34,242 nucleotides of DNA from Klebsiella terrigena (GTDB lineage Bacteria; Pseudomonadota; Gammaproteobacteria; Enterobacterales; Enterobacteriaceae). Location: positions 1-34,242 of the forward strand of contig NZ_BJNO01000034.1 in NCBI RefSeq assembly GCF_006539725.1, in the 5' to 3' direction. Shown here in pieces: positions 17,485 to 25,967 of this stretch. The first letter of the stretch is position 1; each line of letters starts with the position of its first letter. A program made the position numbers and the translations under genes. The notes below the pieces were generated by a model. The model had not been told where the DNA came from, searched no databases, and saw only the letters and a list, made by a program, of their open reading frames with translations.

Positions 17485-18750
17485 TTAGCCTGAACGACGG
17501 CGATTGCGAGGCGGTCCGTTGCGGCGCGGGCCGTTGCCCGTGCGTGGACGCGCCAGGCGCAGCGGCCGCGGCAGATCGGTCATCAGCACATCTGGGTTGT
17601 ACTTGCTTACCGGGATTGAGTGCCCGATATAGGTTTCAATCGCCGGCAGATTCAGCGCGTACTCTTCACAGGCCAGGCTGATGGAGTGGCCGCTGGCACC
17701 TGCACGACCGGTACGGCCAATGCGGTGTACGTAGTCTTCGCAGTCGTCCGGCAGGTCGAAGTTAAAGACGTGCGTGACGGCCGGGATATGCAGACCGCGT
17801 GCCGCAACGTCCGTCGCGACCAGAATATCGATATCGCCACGGGTAAACTCTTCGAGGATACGCAGGCGTTTTTTCTGCGCGACGTCGCCGGTCAACAGGC
17901 CAACGCGATGACCGTCCGCGGCGAGGTGGCCCCAGATATCTTCACAGCGATGCTTGGTGTTGGCGAAGATAATGGCGCGATCCGGCCACTCTTCTTCGAT
18001 CAGCGTCTGCAGCAGGCGCATTTTCTCTACGTTGGAAGGATAGAACAGCTCTTCCTTAATACGGTGACCCGTTTTCTGTTCTGGTTCGACTTCAACGTAT
18101 TCGGCGTTGTTCATCTGCTCAAACGCCAGTTCGCGGACCCGGTAGGAAAGGGTGGCGGAGAACAGCATGTTCAGGCGCTGGTTAGCCTGCGGCATACGAC
18201 GGAACAGCCAGCGGATATCTTTAATAAAGCCGAGATCGTACATGCGATCGGCTTCGTCGAGGACGACAACCTGAATAGCGCCAAGGTTGATATGATTTTG
18301 TTTGGCGTAGTCGATAAGACGACCGGTAGTCCCGATCAGAATGTCGACGCCGCTCTCCAGCACTTTCAGCTGCTTGTCGTAGCCATCGCCGCCGTAAGCC
18401 AGACCGAGCTTCAGGCCGGTGGCCTGCGCCAGCGGTTCTGCGTCAGCATGGATCTGTACCGCCAGCTCACGCGTTGGCGCCATGATCAGCGCACGCGGTT
18501 GGTTAACCTGGCGTTCAGCGATAGCAGGGTGAGAGAGAAGATAATGAAACGTTGACGTCAGGAACGCCATCGTTTTACCGGTACCGGTTTGCGCCTGCCC
18601 GGCGACGTCTCGACCTTCCAGCGTTAGCGGAAGAGCGAGTGCCTGAATGGGCGTACAATTATGAAACCCTTTCTTTTCAAGGGCTTCGATAACTGCCGGG
18701 TGCAGGGCGAAGTCGGAAAACTTCTGTTCTGTTAAATGTGTTTTGCTCAT
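17485..18750 (-). CDS. rhlB: ATP-dependent RNA helicase RhlB
   Basis: RhlB is the DEAD-box helicase of the RNA degradosome; it unwinds structured RNA for RNase E and PNPase. The 421 residues carry, in order, a Q-motif region ([14 protein letters not shown]...CTPIQ), Walker A AQTGTGKT (53-60), [13 protein letters not shown] (165-168), FSATLS, and the C-terminal helicase motifs [13 protein letters not shown] and [11 protein letters not shown] basic, low-complexity tail ([15 protein letters not shown]) ends the protein, as in other enterics. It is divergent from trxA. An ERIC-like repeat lies directly downstream, and I see no separate T-rich terminator. Confidence 0.97.
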   Translation of the reverse strand: MSKTHLTEQKFSDFALHPAVIEALEKKGFHNCTPIQALALPLTLEGRDVAGQAQTGTGKTMAFLTSTFHYLLSHPAIAERQVNQPRALIMAPTRELAVQIHADAEPLAQATGLKLGLAYGGDGYDKQLKVLESGVDILIGTTGRLIDYAKQNHINLGAIQVVVLDEADRMYDLGFIKDIRWLFRRMPQANQRLNMLFSATLSYRVRELAFEQMNNAEYVEVEPEQKTGHRIKEELFYPSNVEKMRLLQTLIEEEWPDRAIIFANTKHRCEDIWGHLAADGHRVGLLTGDVAQKKRLRILEEFTRGDIDILVATDVAARGLHIPAVTHVFNFDLPDDCEDYVHRIGRTGRAGASGHSISLACEEYALNLPAIETYIGHSIPVSKYNPDVLMTDLPRPLRLARPRTGNGPRRNGPPRNRRRSG

Positions 18751-19093
18751 AGTGTGGTAGAATATCAGCTAACTATTGCATTAAGAAAGCGTATCCGTTG
18801 AAATAACGTCAACCTTTCGTTGGCTATACGCGAAATTACTGAAGGTGCTCTGCGGCAACCGAATGAATCCTCGAAAGCTTAGACTACTAAGCGGACCGGC
18901 GGTGAATAATCTACCGGTAACGGGTTTGAAGACGGTTTGCTTTGACTCCTGCACGGCGAGGTCCATGATGGACCGGGTCGCACAGGCTGTCAGTTACAGA
19001 GGCATCCTGAAGGATAACGTGTATAACGTAGCATTAACGCGTCGTTGATGTCTGCGACACCAGCACACCAGGCTTATTCCTGTGGAGTTAAAT
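18751..19093. promoter_or_regulatory. rhlB-trxA intergenic region rich in inverted repeats
   Basis: This 343-bp gap holds the divergent promoters of rhlB and trxA, though I cannot place either with confidence. Visible structures are GCGTAT...ATACGC (18789-18831) enclosing GTTGA/TCAAC, CTTAG-ACTA-CTAAG, and the perfect palindrome GGTCCAT-G-ATGGACC (18960-18974). A TTGACT hexamer at 18942-18947 has no good -10 partner. A frame at 18845-19048 is open but uses rare codons and has no ribosome binding site; I do not call it a gene. Confidence 0.5.
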
Positions 19094-19423
19094 ATGAGCG
19101 ATAAAATTATTCACCTGACTGACGACAGTTTTGACACGGACGTACTCAAGGCTGACGGGCTAATCCTCGTCGATTTCTGGGCAGAGTGGTGTGGTCCGTG
19201 CAAAATGATCGCCCCGATTCTGGATGAGATCGCTGGCGAGTATCAGGGCAAGCTGACCGTTGCGAAACTGAACATCGATCAGAACCCAGGCACCGCGCCG
19301 AAATACGGCATCCGCGGCATCCCGACTCTGCTGCTGTTTAAGAACGGCGAAGTGGCGGCAACCAAAGTTGGCGCACTGTCTAAAGGCCAGCTGAAAGACT
19401 TCCTCGACGCCAATCTGGCGTAA
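19094..19423 (+). CDS. trxA: Thioredoxin 1
   Basis: TrxA is the main cytoplasmic protein-disulfide reductase; it donates electrons to ribonucleotide reductase, PAPS reductase and methionine sulfoxide reductases, and is recycled by TrxB. The 109 residues begin [13 protein letters not shown] and contain the redox-active WCGPC (cysteines 33 and 36) and the cis-proline in [10 protein letters not shown] chose the ATG at 19094, six bases after GGAG; an ATG four codons earlier overlaps that site. The protein is nearly identical to the E. coli one. A long hairpin follows. Confidence 0.98.
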   Translation: MSDKIIHLTDDSFDTDVLKADGLILVDFWAEWCGPCKMIAPILDEIAGEYQGKLTVAKLNIDQNPGTAPKYGIRGIPTLLLFKNGEVAATKVGALSKGQLKDFLDANLA

Positions 19424-19435
19424 TCAGTTTGCCAT

Positions 19436-19477
19436 TCCGGCGTCCGGATTCCTATTTTTTGCGGAACTCTGGACGCC
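19436..19477 (+). terminator. trxA 3' hairpin with two alternative folds
   Basis: TCCGG-CGT-CCGGA (19436-19448) is a short stem soon followed by six T (19455-19460). The same bases can instead form a much longer stem, GGCGTCCGGATTCC with GGAA-C-TCTGGACGCC (19439-19477), whose loop contains the T-run. The first would terminate; the second would cap the 3' end without a T-run after it. Confidence 0.6.
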
Positions 19478-19567
19478 CGGCTTGAGTCGTGCTAAGTTAA
19501 GTTCAGACTTCGTTTTAAACATACCTTTATTGTTTGAATCTTGCTTTACCCGAAGCATCCCGCAGAA

Positions 19568-19717
19568 ATGCGCGTGAAGCTAAAAATTCCGGGCTTATCA
19601 CTCATTCCGTTTTGTCGTTTCAGCTCTGCGTTCTTTCCTGTGACCAGGCAACGTACAGACACGAGATGTAGGCCGCTAACAGGCATGGATGTTCCTGCCA
19701 TACCATTCACAACATGA
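19568..19717 (+). CDS. rhoL: rho operon leader peptide RhoL, elongated
   Basis: A 49-codon ORF lies 39 bp before rho. Its centre, FCRFSSAFFPVTRQR, matches the remembered E. coli RhoL core CRFSSAYSPVTRQRKD. The N-terminus (MRVKLKIPGLS) differs, and the C-terminus runs about 16 codons beyond the 33 of the E. coli peptide. In E. coli the rho leader is where Rho terminates its own transcription when in excess; translation of rhoL may affect this. The homology is short, but position and core agree. Confidence 0.7.
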   Translation: MRVKLKIPGLSLIPFCRFSSAFFPVTRQRTDTRCRPLTGMDVPAIPFTT

Positions 19718-19756
19718 AGTTCGAGTTCTACCCCGAGTTTAAGAACCCACACCATT

Positions 19757-21016
19757 ATGAATCTTACCGAATTAAAGAATACGCCGGTTTCTGAGCTGAT
19801 TACTCTCGGCGAAAATATGGGGCTGGAAAACCTGGCCCGTATGCGTAAGCAGGATATTATTTTTGCCATCCTCAAGCAGCATTCGAAGAGTGGCGAAGAT
19901 ATCTTTGGCGATGGCGTACTGGAGATACTGCAGGATGGATTTGGTTTCCTCCGCTCCGCAGACAGCTCCTACCTCGCCGGTCCCGACGATATCTACGTAT
20001 CCCCTAGCCAAATCCGCCGTTTCAACCTTCGCACTGGTGACACCATTTCCGGTAAGATTCGTCCTCCTAAAGAGGGTGAGCGTTACTTTGCGCTGTTGAA
20101 AGTCAACGAAGTTAACTACGACAAGCCGGAAAACGCGCGCAATAAGATCCTGTTCGAGAACTTAACGCCGCTGCACGCAAACTCACGTCTGCGTATGGAG
20201 CGTGGTAACGGCTCGACTGAAGACTTAACCGCTCGCGTCCTGGATCTGGCTTCGCCGATCGGTCGCGGTCAGCGTGGTCTGATTGTTGCTCCGCCGAAAG
20301 CCGGTAAAACGATGCTGCTGCAGAATATTGCGCAGAGCATCGCATACAACCATCCTGACTGCGTGCTGATGGTCCTGCTGATCGACGAACGTCCGGAAGA
20401 AGTGACCGAGATGCAGCGTCTGGTTAAAGGTGAAGTTGTTGCTTCTACCTTTGACGAACCTGCATCCCGCCACGTTCAGGTTGCCGAGATGGTTATCGAG
20501 AAGGCCAAGCGCCTGGTTGAGCATAAGAAAGACGTTATCATTCTGCTCGACTCCATCACCCGTCTGGCTCGCGCCTACAACACCGTCGTACCGGCTTCCG
20601 GTAAAGTTCTGACCGGTGGTGTGGATGCGAACGCCCTGCACCGTCCGAAGCGTTTCTTCGGTGCTGCGCGTAACGTCGAAGAGGGCGGCAGCCTGACTAT
20701 CATCGCTACGGCGCTGATCGACACCGGCTCCAAGATGGACGAAGTTATCTACGAAGAGTTTAAAGGCACCGGTAACATGGAGCTGCACCTCTCGCGTAAG
20801 ATCGCAGAAAAACGCGTCTTCCCGGCTATCGATTACAACCGTTCCGGTACGCGTAAAGAAGAGCTGCTCACCACTCAGGAAGAGCTGCAGAAGATGTGGA
20901 TCCTGCGCAAAATCATCCATCCGATGGGTGAAATCGACGCGATGGAGTTCCTCATCAACAAGCTGGCTATGACCAAAACTAACGATGACTTCTTCGACAT
21001 GATGAAGCGTTCGTAA
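19757..21016 (+). CDS. rho: Transcription termination factor Rho
   Basis: Rho is the hexameric RNA-dependent ATPase that loads on C-rich unstructured RNA and ends transcription of untranslated RNA. The 419 residues have an N-terminal helical domain, an OSB-type RNA-binding domain with GFGFLRSAD (about 60-68), then the RecA-like motor with P-loop APPKAGKT near 178-185 and Walker [17 protein letters not shown]. The sequence is almost the same as E. coli Rho; one visible change is DMMKRS at the C-terminus in place of EMMKRS. It is translated from an ATG at 19757 after the rhoL leader and is followed by a strong terminator. Confidence 0.99.
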   Translation: MNLTELKNTPVSELITLGENMGLENLARMRKQDIIFAILKQHSKSGEDIFGDGVLEILQDGFGFLRSADSSYLAGPDDIYVSPSQIRRFNLRTGDTISGKIRPPKEGERYFALLKVNEVNYDKPENARNKILFENLTPLHANSRLRMERGNGSTEDLTARVLDLASPIGRGQRGLIVAPPKAGKTMLLQNIAQSIAYNHPDCVLMVLLIDERPEEVTEMQRLVKGEVVASTFDEPASRHVQVAEMVIEKAKRLVEHKKDVIILLDSITRLARAYNTVVPASGKVLTGGVDANALHRPKRFFGAARNVEEGGSLTIIATALIDTGSKMDEVIYEEFKGTGNMELHLSRKIAEKRVFPAIDYNRSGTRKEELLTTQEELQKMWILRKIIHPMGEIDAMEFLINKLAMTKTNDDFFDMMKRS

Positions 21017-21031
21017 GTTTAAAAAAGCTGA

Positions 21032-21066
21032 AAAACGCCACGCAACCGCGTGGCGTTTTGTTTTTG
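21032..21066 (+). terminator. rho terminator
   Basis: AAAACGCCACGC and GCGTGGCGTTTT form a perfect 12-bp stem around AACC, with a further GTTTTTG after it. It separates rho from the ECA operon. Confidence 0.92.
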
Positions 21067-21144
21067 GGATTTGTATGATCCAGAAAGGGAAACCGGAGCG
21101 GTTATTATCGTATGATGAACGCGCCTCTCCTGGCAGAGATAACT

Positions 21145-21173
21145 TTAACAGACTAAAATCTATACAATAAATT
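21145..21173 (+). promoter_or_regulatory. Candidate promoter of the ECA (wec) operon
   Basis: TTAACA (21145-21150) and TAAATT (21168-21173) are separated by 17 bp, with a second possible -10, TACAAT (21163-21168), overlapping. The stretch is the most AT-rich part of the rho-wecA gap and lies about 85 bp before the wecA start. No operator is obvious. Confidence 0.4.
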
Positions 21174-21256
21174 TGTAATGATCTGCATTACCCCTTCAGG
21201 AGTTGAGACATCGTCGTTATACTTCCCGGATTAACCATGCTGAGAGCACATGCGTT

Positions 21257-22360
21257 GTGAATTTACTCACTGCTATTACTGAATTAATCAGTATTTTCTT
21301 ATTCACTACCCTTTTTATATTTGTGGCTCGCAAGGCGGCAAAAAAGGTTGGGTTAGTCGATAAGCCTAACTATCGAAAACGGCATCAGGGTCTGGTTCCG
21401 TTAGTGGGTGGCATCTCAGTTTACGCGGGTATTTGTTTTACATTTGCGATCGCAGATTATTACATTCCCCATGCTTCGCTGTACCTGGCGTGCGCCGGTA
21501 TTCTGGTACTGGTCGGCGCGCTGGATGACCGATTTGATATCAGCGTAAAAATTCGTGCGGTTATGCAGGCCGCCATTGCCGTCGTCATGATGATGGCAGG
21601 AAACCTGCATCTTAGCAGCCTCGGTTTTATTTTTGGCTCATGGGAGCTGGTGCTCGGCCCCTTCGGTTTCTTCCTCACTCTTTTTGCCGTTTGGGCGGCA
21701 ATTAACGCCTTTAATATGGTTGATGGCATCGACGGCCTGCTCGGCGGTCTGTCATCGGTCTCCTTCGCGGCAACGGGCATCATCCTGTGGTTTGATGGCC
21801 AGTACAGCCTGGCAATGTGGTGTTTTGCGATGATTGCCGCCATTCTGCCCTATATTTTACTTAACCTCGGTGCGCTTGGCCGTCGCTATAAGGTCTTTAT
21901 GGGCGATGCCGGCAGCACCATGATTGGCTTCACCATTATTTGGATCCTGCTGGAAACCACGCAGGGTAAAACGCATCCCATTAGCCCGGTTACCGCGCTG
22001 TGGATTATTGCGATTCCGTTGATGGATATGGTGGCGATTATGTATCGTCGCCTGCGCAAGGGCATGAGTCCGTTCTCTCCGGACCGCCAGCACATTCATC
22101 ATTTGATCATGCGCGCTGGGTTTACTTCCCGGCAGGCATTCGTCCTGATCACGCTGGCCGCCGCTTTACTGGCGCTGGTAGGGGTGGTGGCGGAATATAC
22201 CCGTATCGTTCCTGAATGGGTGATGTTAATACTCTTTTTGTTAGCCTTCTTCCTTTATGGCTACTGCATTAAACGCGCCTGGAAAGTGGCGCGCCTGGTT
22301 AAGCGCATCAGACGCAGAATACGGCGACACAGCAGCAATAATCCAAAATTAACCAAGTAG
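21257..22360 (+). CDS. wecA: UDP-GlcNAc:undecaprenyl-phosphate GlcNAc-1-phosphate transferase
   Basis: WecA makes lipid I (Und-PP-GlcNAc), the first step of ECA and also the start of many O-antigens. It is an inner-membrane protein of about 11 segments. Visible motifs are the catalytic Asp pair D90-D91 in GALDDRFD, NAFNMVDGIDGL, FMGDAGST and the sugar-selecting DRQHIHHLIMRAG. I chose the GTG at 21257 (MNLLTAITELIS, 367 residues), the E. coli length; an in-frame ATG at 21203 would add 18 polar residues. It is the first gene of the wec operon. Confidence 0.97.
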   Translation: MNLLTAITELISIFLFTTLFIFVARKAAKKVGLVDKPNYRKRHQGLVPLVGGISVYAGICFTFAIADYYIPHASLYLACAGILVLVGALDDRFDISVKIRAVMQAAIAVVMMMAGNLHLSSLGFIFGSWELVLGPFGFFLTLFAVWAAINAFNMVDGIDGLLGGLSSVSFAATGIILWFDGQYSLAMWCFAMIAAILPYILLNLGALGRRYKVFMGDAGSTMIGFTIIWILLETTQGKTHPISPVTALWIIAIPLMDMVAIMYRRLRKGMSPFSPDRQHIHHLIMRAGFTSRQAFVLITLAAALLALVGVVAEYTRIVPEWVMLILFLLAFFLYGYCIKRAWKVARLVKRIRRRIRRHSSNNPKLTK

Positions 22361-22373
22361 AACTGGGGACGTG

Positions 22374-23420
22374 ATGACTCAACCATTACCGGGAGCACAA
22401 GCAGTGAACGTTGAGAATGAGCTGGATATTCGCGGGCTGTTTCGCGCCTTATGGGCAGGGAAAATTTGGATAGCAGGGATGGCCGTGCTGTTTGCGCTGA
22501 TCGTACTGGTTTATGCCTTTTTTGCTCGCCAGGAGTGGAGCGCGACGGCAATTACCGACCGGCCAACCGTAAATATGCTGGGCAGCTACTACTCGCAACA
22601 GCAGTTTTTACGCAATCTCGATATCAAAGCCAATCTGGCTTCGGTCGATCAGCCTTCGGCAATGGACGACGCCTATAAAGAGTTCATCATGCAGCAGGGG
22701 TCCTGGGATACCCGGCGTGATTTCTGGCTGCAAACCGACTATTACAAACAGCGCCAGTCGGGTAATTCTCGCGCCGATGCCGCGCTGCTGGACGATCTGA
22801 TTAACAATATCCAGTTTATGCCGGGCGATGCGGTAAAGAATACTAACGATAGCGTCAAGCTGACGGCCGAGACCGCGCCGGATGCCAATAATCTGCTGCG
22901 CCAGTACGTGGCATTTGCCAGCCAGCGCGCGGCGGGCCACCTGAATGACGAGCTCAAGGGCGCCTGGGCGGCACGTACCGTGCAGATGAAAGCGCAGGTT
23001 AAGCGTCAGGAAGAGGTCGCGCGTGAGATTTTCAACCGCCGTACCCACAGCGTGGAGCAGGCGCTGAAAATCGCCCAGCAGCATAATATTTCCCGCAGTG
23101 AGACCGACATTCCTGCCGATCAGCTGCCGGATTCCGAGCTGTTTTTACTCGGCAGGCCGATGCTGCAGGCGCGGTTAGAAAATCTGCAGGCGGTCGGTCC
23201 GGAATACGATCTTGACTATGACCAAAGCCGCGCGATGCTGAATACCCTGAACGTCGGGCCGACATTAGATCCGCGTTTTCAGACTTACCGGTATTTGCGT
23301 ACGCCGGAAGAACCTGTAAAACGCGATAGCCCGCGCCGCGTATTTCTGATGGTGATGTGGGGGATTGTGGGCGCGCTCATCGGCGCAGGCGTGGCGCTAT
23401 CGCGACGTCGTATCCAGTGA
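22374..23420 (+). CDS. wzzE: ECA chain-length regulator WzzE
   Basis: WzzE is a polysaccharide co-polymerase that sets the number of ECA trisaccharide repeats made by WzyE. The 348 residues have the Wzz plan: one membrane segment near 31-51, a long periplasmic coiled domain, and a second membrane segment near 322-342 preceded by the proline-rich motif YLRTPEEPVKRDSPRR. The ATG at 22374 (MTQPLPG) follows GGGG by about six bases; the GTG just before it would add one residue. Its start is 13 bp after the wecA stop. Confidence 0.96.
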   Translation: MTQPLPGAQAVNVENELDIRGLFRALWAGKIWIAGMAVLFALIVLVYAFFARQEWSATAITDRPTVNMLGSYYSQQQFLRNLDIKANLASVDQPSAMDDAYKEFIMQQGSWDTRRDFWLQTDYYKQRQSGNSRADAALLDDLINNIQFMPGDAVKNTNDSVKLTAETAPDANNLLRQYVAFASQRAAGHLNDELKGAWAARTVQMKAQVKRQEEVAREIFNRRTHSVEQALKIAQQHNISRSETDIPADQLPDSELFLLGRPMLQARLENLQAVGPEYDLDYDQSRAMLNTLNVGPTLDPRFQTYRYLRTPEEPVKRDSPRRVFLMVMWGIVGALIGAGVALSRRRIQ

Positions 23421-23429
23421 ATGCGGCCT

Positions 23430-23457
23430 GTGATGAAGGTCATGCGGACTTCATCAC
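23430..23457. other. Intercistronic hairpin between wzzE and wecB
   Basis: GTGATGAAG and CTTCATCAC form a perfect 9-bp stem, and TC/GA pairs can extend it inward past a one-base bulge. No T-run follows. It lies in one of the few real gaps (56 bp) of an otherwise tightly packed operon, so it may be an mRNA processing or stability element. Confidence 0.5.
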
Positions 23458-23476
23458 CTAATCGAAGAGAATCGAT

Positions 23477-24607
23477 GTGAAAGTACTAACTGTATTTGGC
23501 ACAAGACCCGAAGCCATCAAAATGGCACCGCTGGTTCATGCGCTGGCCAGGGACCCTCATTTTGAGGCAAAAGTGTGCGTAACCGCGCAGCATCGGGAGA
23601 TGCTCGATCAGGTGCTGAAGCTGTTTTCTATTGTTCCGGATTACGACCTGAATATCATGCAGCCGGGTCAGGGCCTGACGGAGATTACCTGCCGCATCCT
23701 TGAAGGGCTGAAGCCGGTTCTGGAGTCGTTTAAGCCTGACGTTGTGCTGGTGCATGGCGATACCACCACCACGATGGCGGCGAGCCTGGCCGCTTTCTAT
23801 CAGCGAATCCCGGTGGGGCACGTTGAGGCGGGACTGCGCACCGGCGATCTCAGTTCGCCGTGGCCGGAAGAGGGTAACCGGACGTTAACCGGGCGGCTGG
23901 CAACCTGGCATTTTGCGCCGACGGAGACCTCGCGGCAGAACCTGCTGCGGGAGAACGTTGCCGATAGCCATATCACGGTCACCGGCAATACGGTTATCGA
24001 TGCGCTGTTCTGGGTTCGCGATCGCGTGCTGGGCGATGAGGCGCTGCGCATCGAGCTGACGCAGCGCTATCCGTTCCTGGCTAACGGAAAGAAGATGATC
24101 CTGGTCACCGGCCACCGTCGCGAAAGCTTCGGCCGCGGGTTTGAGCAGATCTGCCACGCGCTGGCGGAAATTGCAGCCAGCCATCCCGATGTACAAATTG
24201 TCTATCCGGTGCACCTGAACCCAAACGTCAGCGAGCCGGTAAACCGCATTCTTGGTCATATTGATAACGTGATTTTGATCGAACCGCAGGATTACCTGCC
24301 ATTTGTCTGGCTGATGGATCGCGCATGGCTGATCCTCACCGACTCCGGCGGTATTCAGGAAGAAGCCCCTTCGCTGGGCAAACCGGTTCTGGTGATGCGC
24401 GAGATGACGGAACGGCCGGAAGCGGTAGCCGCAGGCACCGTTACGCTGGTCGGTACCGATAGCCAGCGCATCGTCGCGGAAGTCACGAATCTGCTGAACA
24501 ACGATGCCGCATACCAGGCGATGAGCCGGGCGCACAACCCTTACGGCGATGGGCAGGCATGTAGCCGCATTGTGACCGTACTTAAAAATAATCAGGTAAC
24601 GCTATGA
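23477..24607 (+). CDS. wecB: UDP-GlcNAc 2-epimerase (non-hydrolysing)
   Basis: WecB converts UDP-GlcNAc to UDP-ManNAc for the second ECA sugar. The 376 residues form a two-domain GT-B-like fold with the family landmarks [46 protein letters not shown] and [22 protein letters not shown]. The start is GTG at 23477, with GAAGAG upstream, as in E. coli. It ends in a four-base overlap with wecC, so the two enzymes of ManNAcA synthesis are probably translationally coupled. Confidence 0.97.
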   Translation: MKVLTVFGTRPEAIKMAPLVHALARDPHFEAKVCVTAQHREMLDQVLKLFSIVPDYDLNIMQPGQGLTEITCRILEGLKPVLESFKPDVVLVHGDTTTTMAASLAAFYQRIPVGHVEAGLRTGDLSSPWPEEGNRTLTGRLATWHFAPTETSRQNLLRENVADSHITVTGNTVIDALFWVRDRVLGDEALRIELTQRYPFLANGKKMILVTGHRRESFGRGFEQICHALAEIAASHPDVQIVYPVHLNPNVSEPVNRILGHIDNVILIEPQDYLPFVWLMDRAWLILTDSGGIQEEAPSLGKPVLVMREMTERPEAVAAGTVTLVGTDSQRIVAEVTNLLNNDAAYQAMSRAHNPYGDGQACSRIVTVLKNNQVTL

Positions 24608-25866
24608 GTTTTTCTACCATTTCAGTGATTGGCCTTGGGTATATCGGTTTGCCAACCGCTGCCGCGTTCGCCTCCCGGCAAAAGCGGGTGGTGGGCGTTG
24701 ATGTTAATCAGCACGCGGTGGAGACCATTAACCGCGGCGAGATTCATATTGTGGAACCGGATTTGGCCAGCGTGGTTAAGACCGCGGTCGAGCAGGGCTA
24801 TTTAAGCGCCACTACCGTCCCGGTGGAAGCGGACGCCTATCTGATTGCCGTCCCGACGCCGTTTAAGGATCTGCACGAGCCGGATATGGTCTTCGTCGAG
24901 TCGGCGGCAAAATCAATAGCGCCGGTGCTGAAGAAGGGGGCTCTGGTTATCCTTGAGTCCACTTCCCCCGTCGGGGCGACGGAGCTGATGGCGGGCTGGC
25001 TGGCCGAGCTGCGCCCCGATCTGAGCTTCCCGCAGCAGGCAGGCGCAGCGGCGGACGTCAATATCGCCTACTGCCCGGAGCGCGTGCTGCCGGGCCAGGT
25101 GATGGTTGAGCTGATTAAAAACGACCGCGTGATTGGCGGTATGTCCCCGGTCTGTTCTGCCCGCGCCAGCGAGCTGTATAAAATTTTCCTCGAAGGCGAG
25201 TGCGTGGTGACCAACTCCCGCACCGCAGAGATGTGCAAGCTGACCGAAAACAGCTTCCGCGACGTCAATATCGCCTTTGCTAACGAACTGTCGCTGATCT
25301 GCGCCGAGCAGGACATTAACGTCTGGGAGCTGATTCGCCTGGCGAACCGCCATCCGCGCGTCAATATTCTGCAGCCGGGGCCGGGCGTTGGCGGCCACTG
25401 TATCGCGGTCGATCCGTGGTTTATCGTGGCGCAAAATCCGCAGCAGGCGCGGCTGATCCGCACCGCGCGTGAGGTCAACGACCATAAGCCTGAATGGGTT
25501 ATCGAGCAGGTGAAGGCGCGGGTGGCCGAGTGTCTTGCCGCCAGCAACCGACGCGCCAGCGAGCTGAAAATCGCCTGCTTTGGCCTGGCCTTCAAGCCGA
25601 ATATCGACGATCTGCGCGAAAGCCCGGCGATGGCTATCGCCATGCAAATTGCGGCCTGGCACAGCGGCGAAACGCTGGTCGTTGAACCCAATATTCACCA
25701 ACTGCCGAAGAAGCTCGACGGTCTGTGCGCCCTGGCATCGCTGAGCGATGCTCTGGCAAACGCCGATGTGCTGGTGATGCTGGTCGATCACCATGAGTTT
25801 AAAGCGGTAGGCGGCGACAGCGTAACCCAGGCATTTATCGTCGATACCAAAGGGGTATGGCGGTGA
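24604..25866 (+). CDS. wecC: UDP-ManNAc 6-dehydrogenase
   Basis: WecC oxidises UDP-ManNAc twice with NAD+ to UDP-ManNAcA, the donor for WecG. The 420 residues carry the N-terminal NAD motif [10 protein letters not shown] (10-19) and the catalytic cysteine in [30 protein letters not shown] opens the C-terminal UDP-binding part. Its stop codon overlaps a GTG (GTGA) that begins the remnant of rffG. Gene length and start equal the E. coli gene. Confidence 0.97.
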   Translation: MSFSTISVIGLGYIGLPTAAAFASRQKRVVGVDVNQHAVETINRGEIHIVEPDLASVVKTAVEQGYLSATTVPVEADAYLIAVPTPFKDLHEPDMVFVESAAKSIAPVLKKGALVILESTSPVGATELMAGWLAELRPDLSFPQQAGAAADVNIAYCPERVLPGQVMVELIKNDRVIGGMSPVCSARASELYKIFLEGECVVTNSRTAEMCKLTENSFRDVNIAFANELSLICAEQDINVWELIRLANRHPRVNILQPGPGVGGHCIAVDPWFIVAQNPQQARLIRTAREVNDHKPEWVIEQVKARVAECLAASNRRASELKIACFGLAFKPNIDDLRESPAMAIAMQIAAWHSGETLVVEPNIHQLPKKLDGLCALASLSDALANADVLVMLVDHHEFKAVGGDSVTQAFIVDTKGVWR

Positions 25867-25967
25867 GAACGATTCTGGTCACCGGTATGAGCCAGGGCCC
25901 GATCCCTGGCTCCGGCTATGGCCAATACTTACTGGATCTCGTCCGTGTCCGTCCGCGCCAGTATTGA
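25863..25967 (+). pseudogene. In-frame rffG-rffH deletion remnant (34 codons)
   Basis: Where E. coli has complete rffG (dTDP-glucose 4,6-dehydratase, about 355 residues) and rffH (glucose-1-phosphate thymidylyltransferase, about 293), this window has a 34-codon frame. It starts with GTG overlapping the wecC stop. Codons 1-8 read MRTILVTG, the start of RffG. Codons 9-17 read MSQGPIPGS, which I cannot assign. Codons 18-34 read [17 protein letters not shown], the end of RffH. Roughly 1.9 kb is missing, including every catalytic residue of both enzymes. The frame is preserved from the wecC stop to the wecD start, so translation can still run through. Confidence 0.88.
25889..25912. other. Perfect hairpin at the rffGH deletion junction
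   Basis: GAGCCAGGG and CCCTGGCTC form a 9-bp GC-rich stem around CCCGAT. The hairpin coincides with the 9-codon unassigned linker. Imperfect direct repeats flank it: CCGGTATGAGCC (25882-25893) and CCGGCTATGGCC (25912-25923). Confidence 0.75.

Noticed and set aside
18845-19048. 67-codon + strand frame upstream of trxA
   Set aside because: It contains many rare codons, has no ribosome binding site, and coincides with a series of inverted repeats. It looks like untranslated leader or promoter DNA.
25885-25912. Laboratory recombinase scar at the rffGH junction
   Set aside because: The junction lacks the FRT or loxP sequences that I know. An engineered seamless deletion cannot be excluded, but nothing in the bases shows one.
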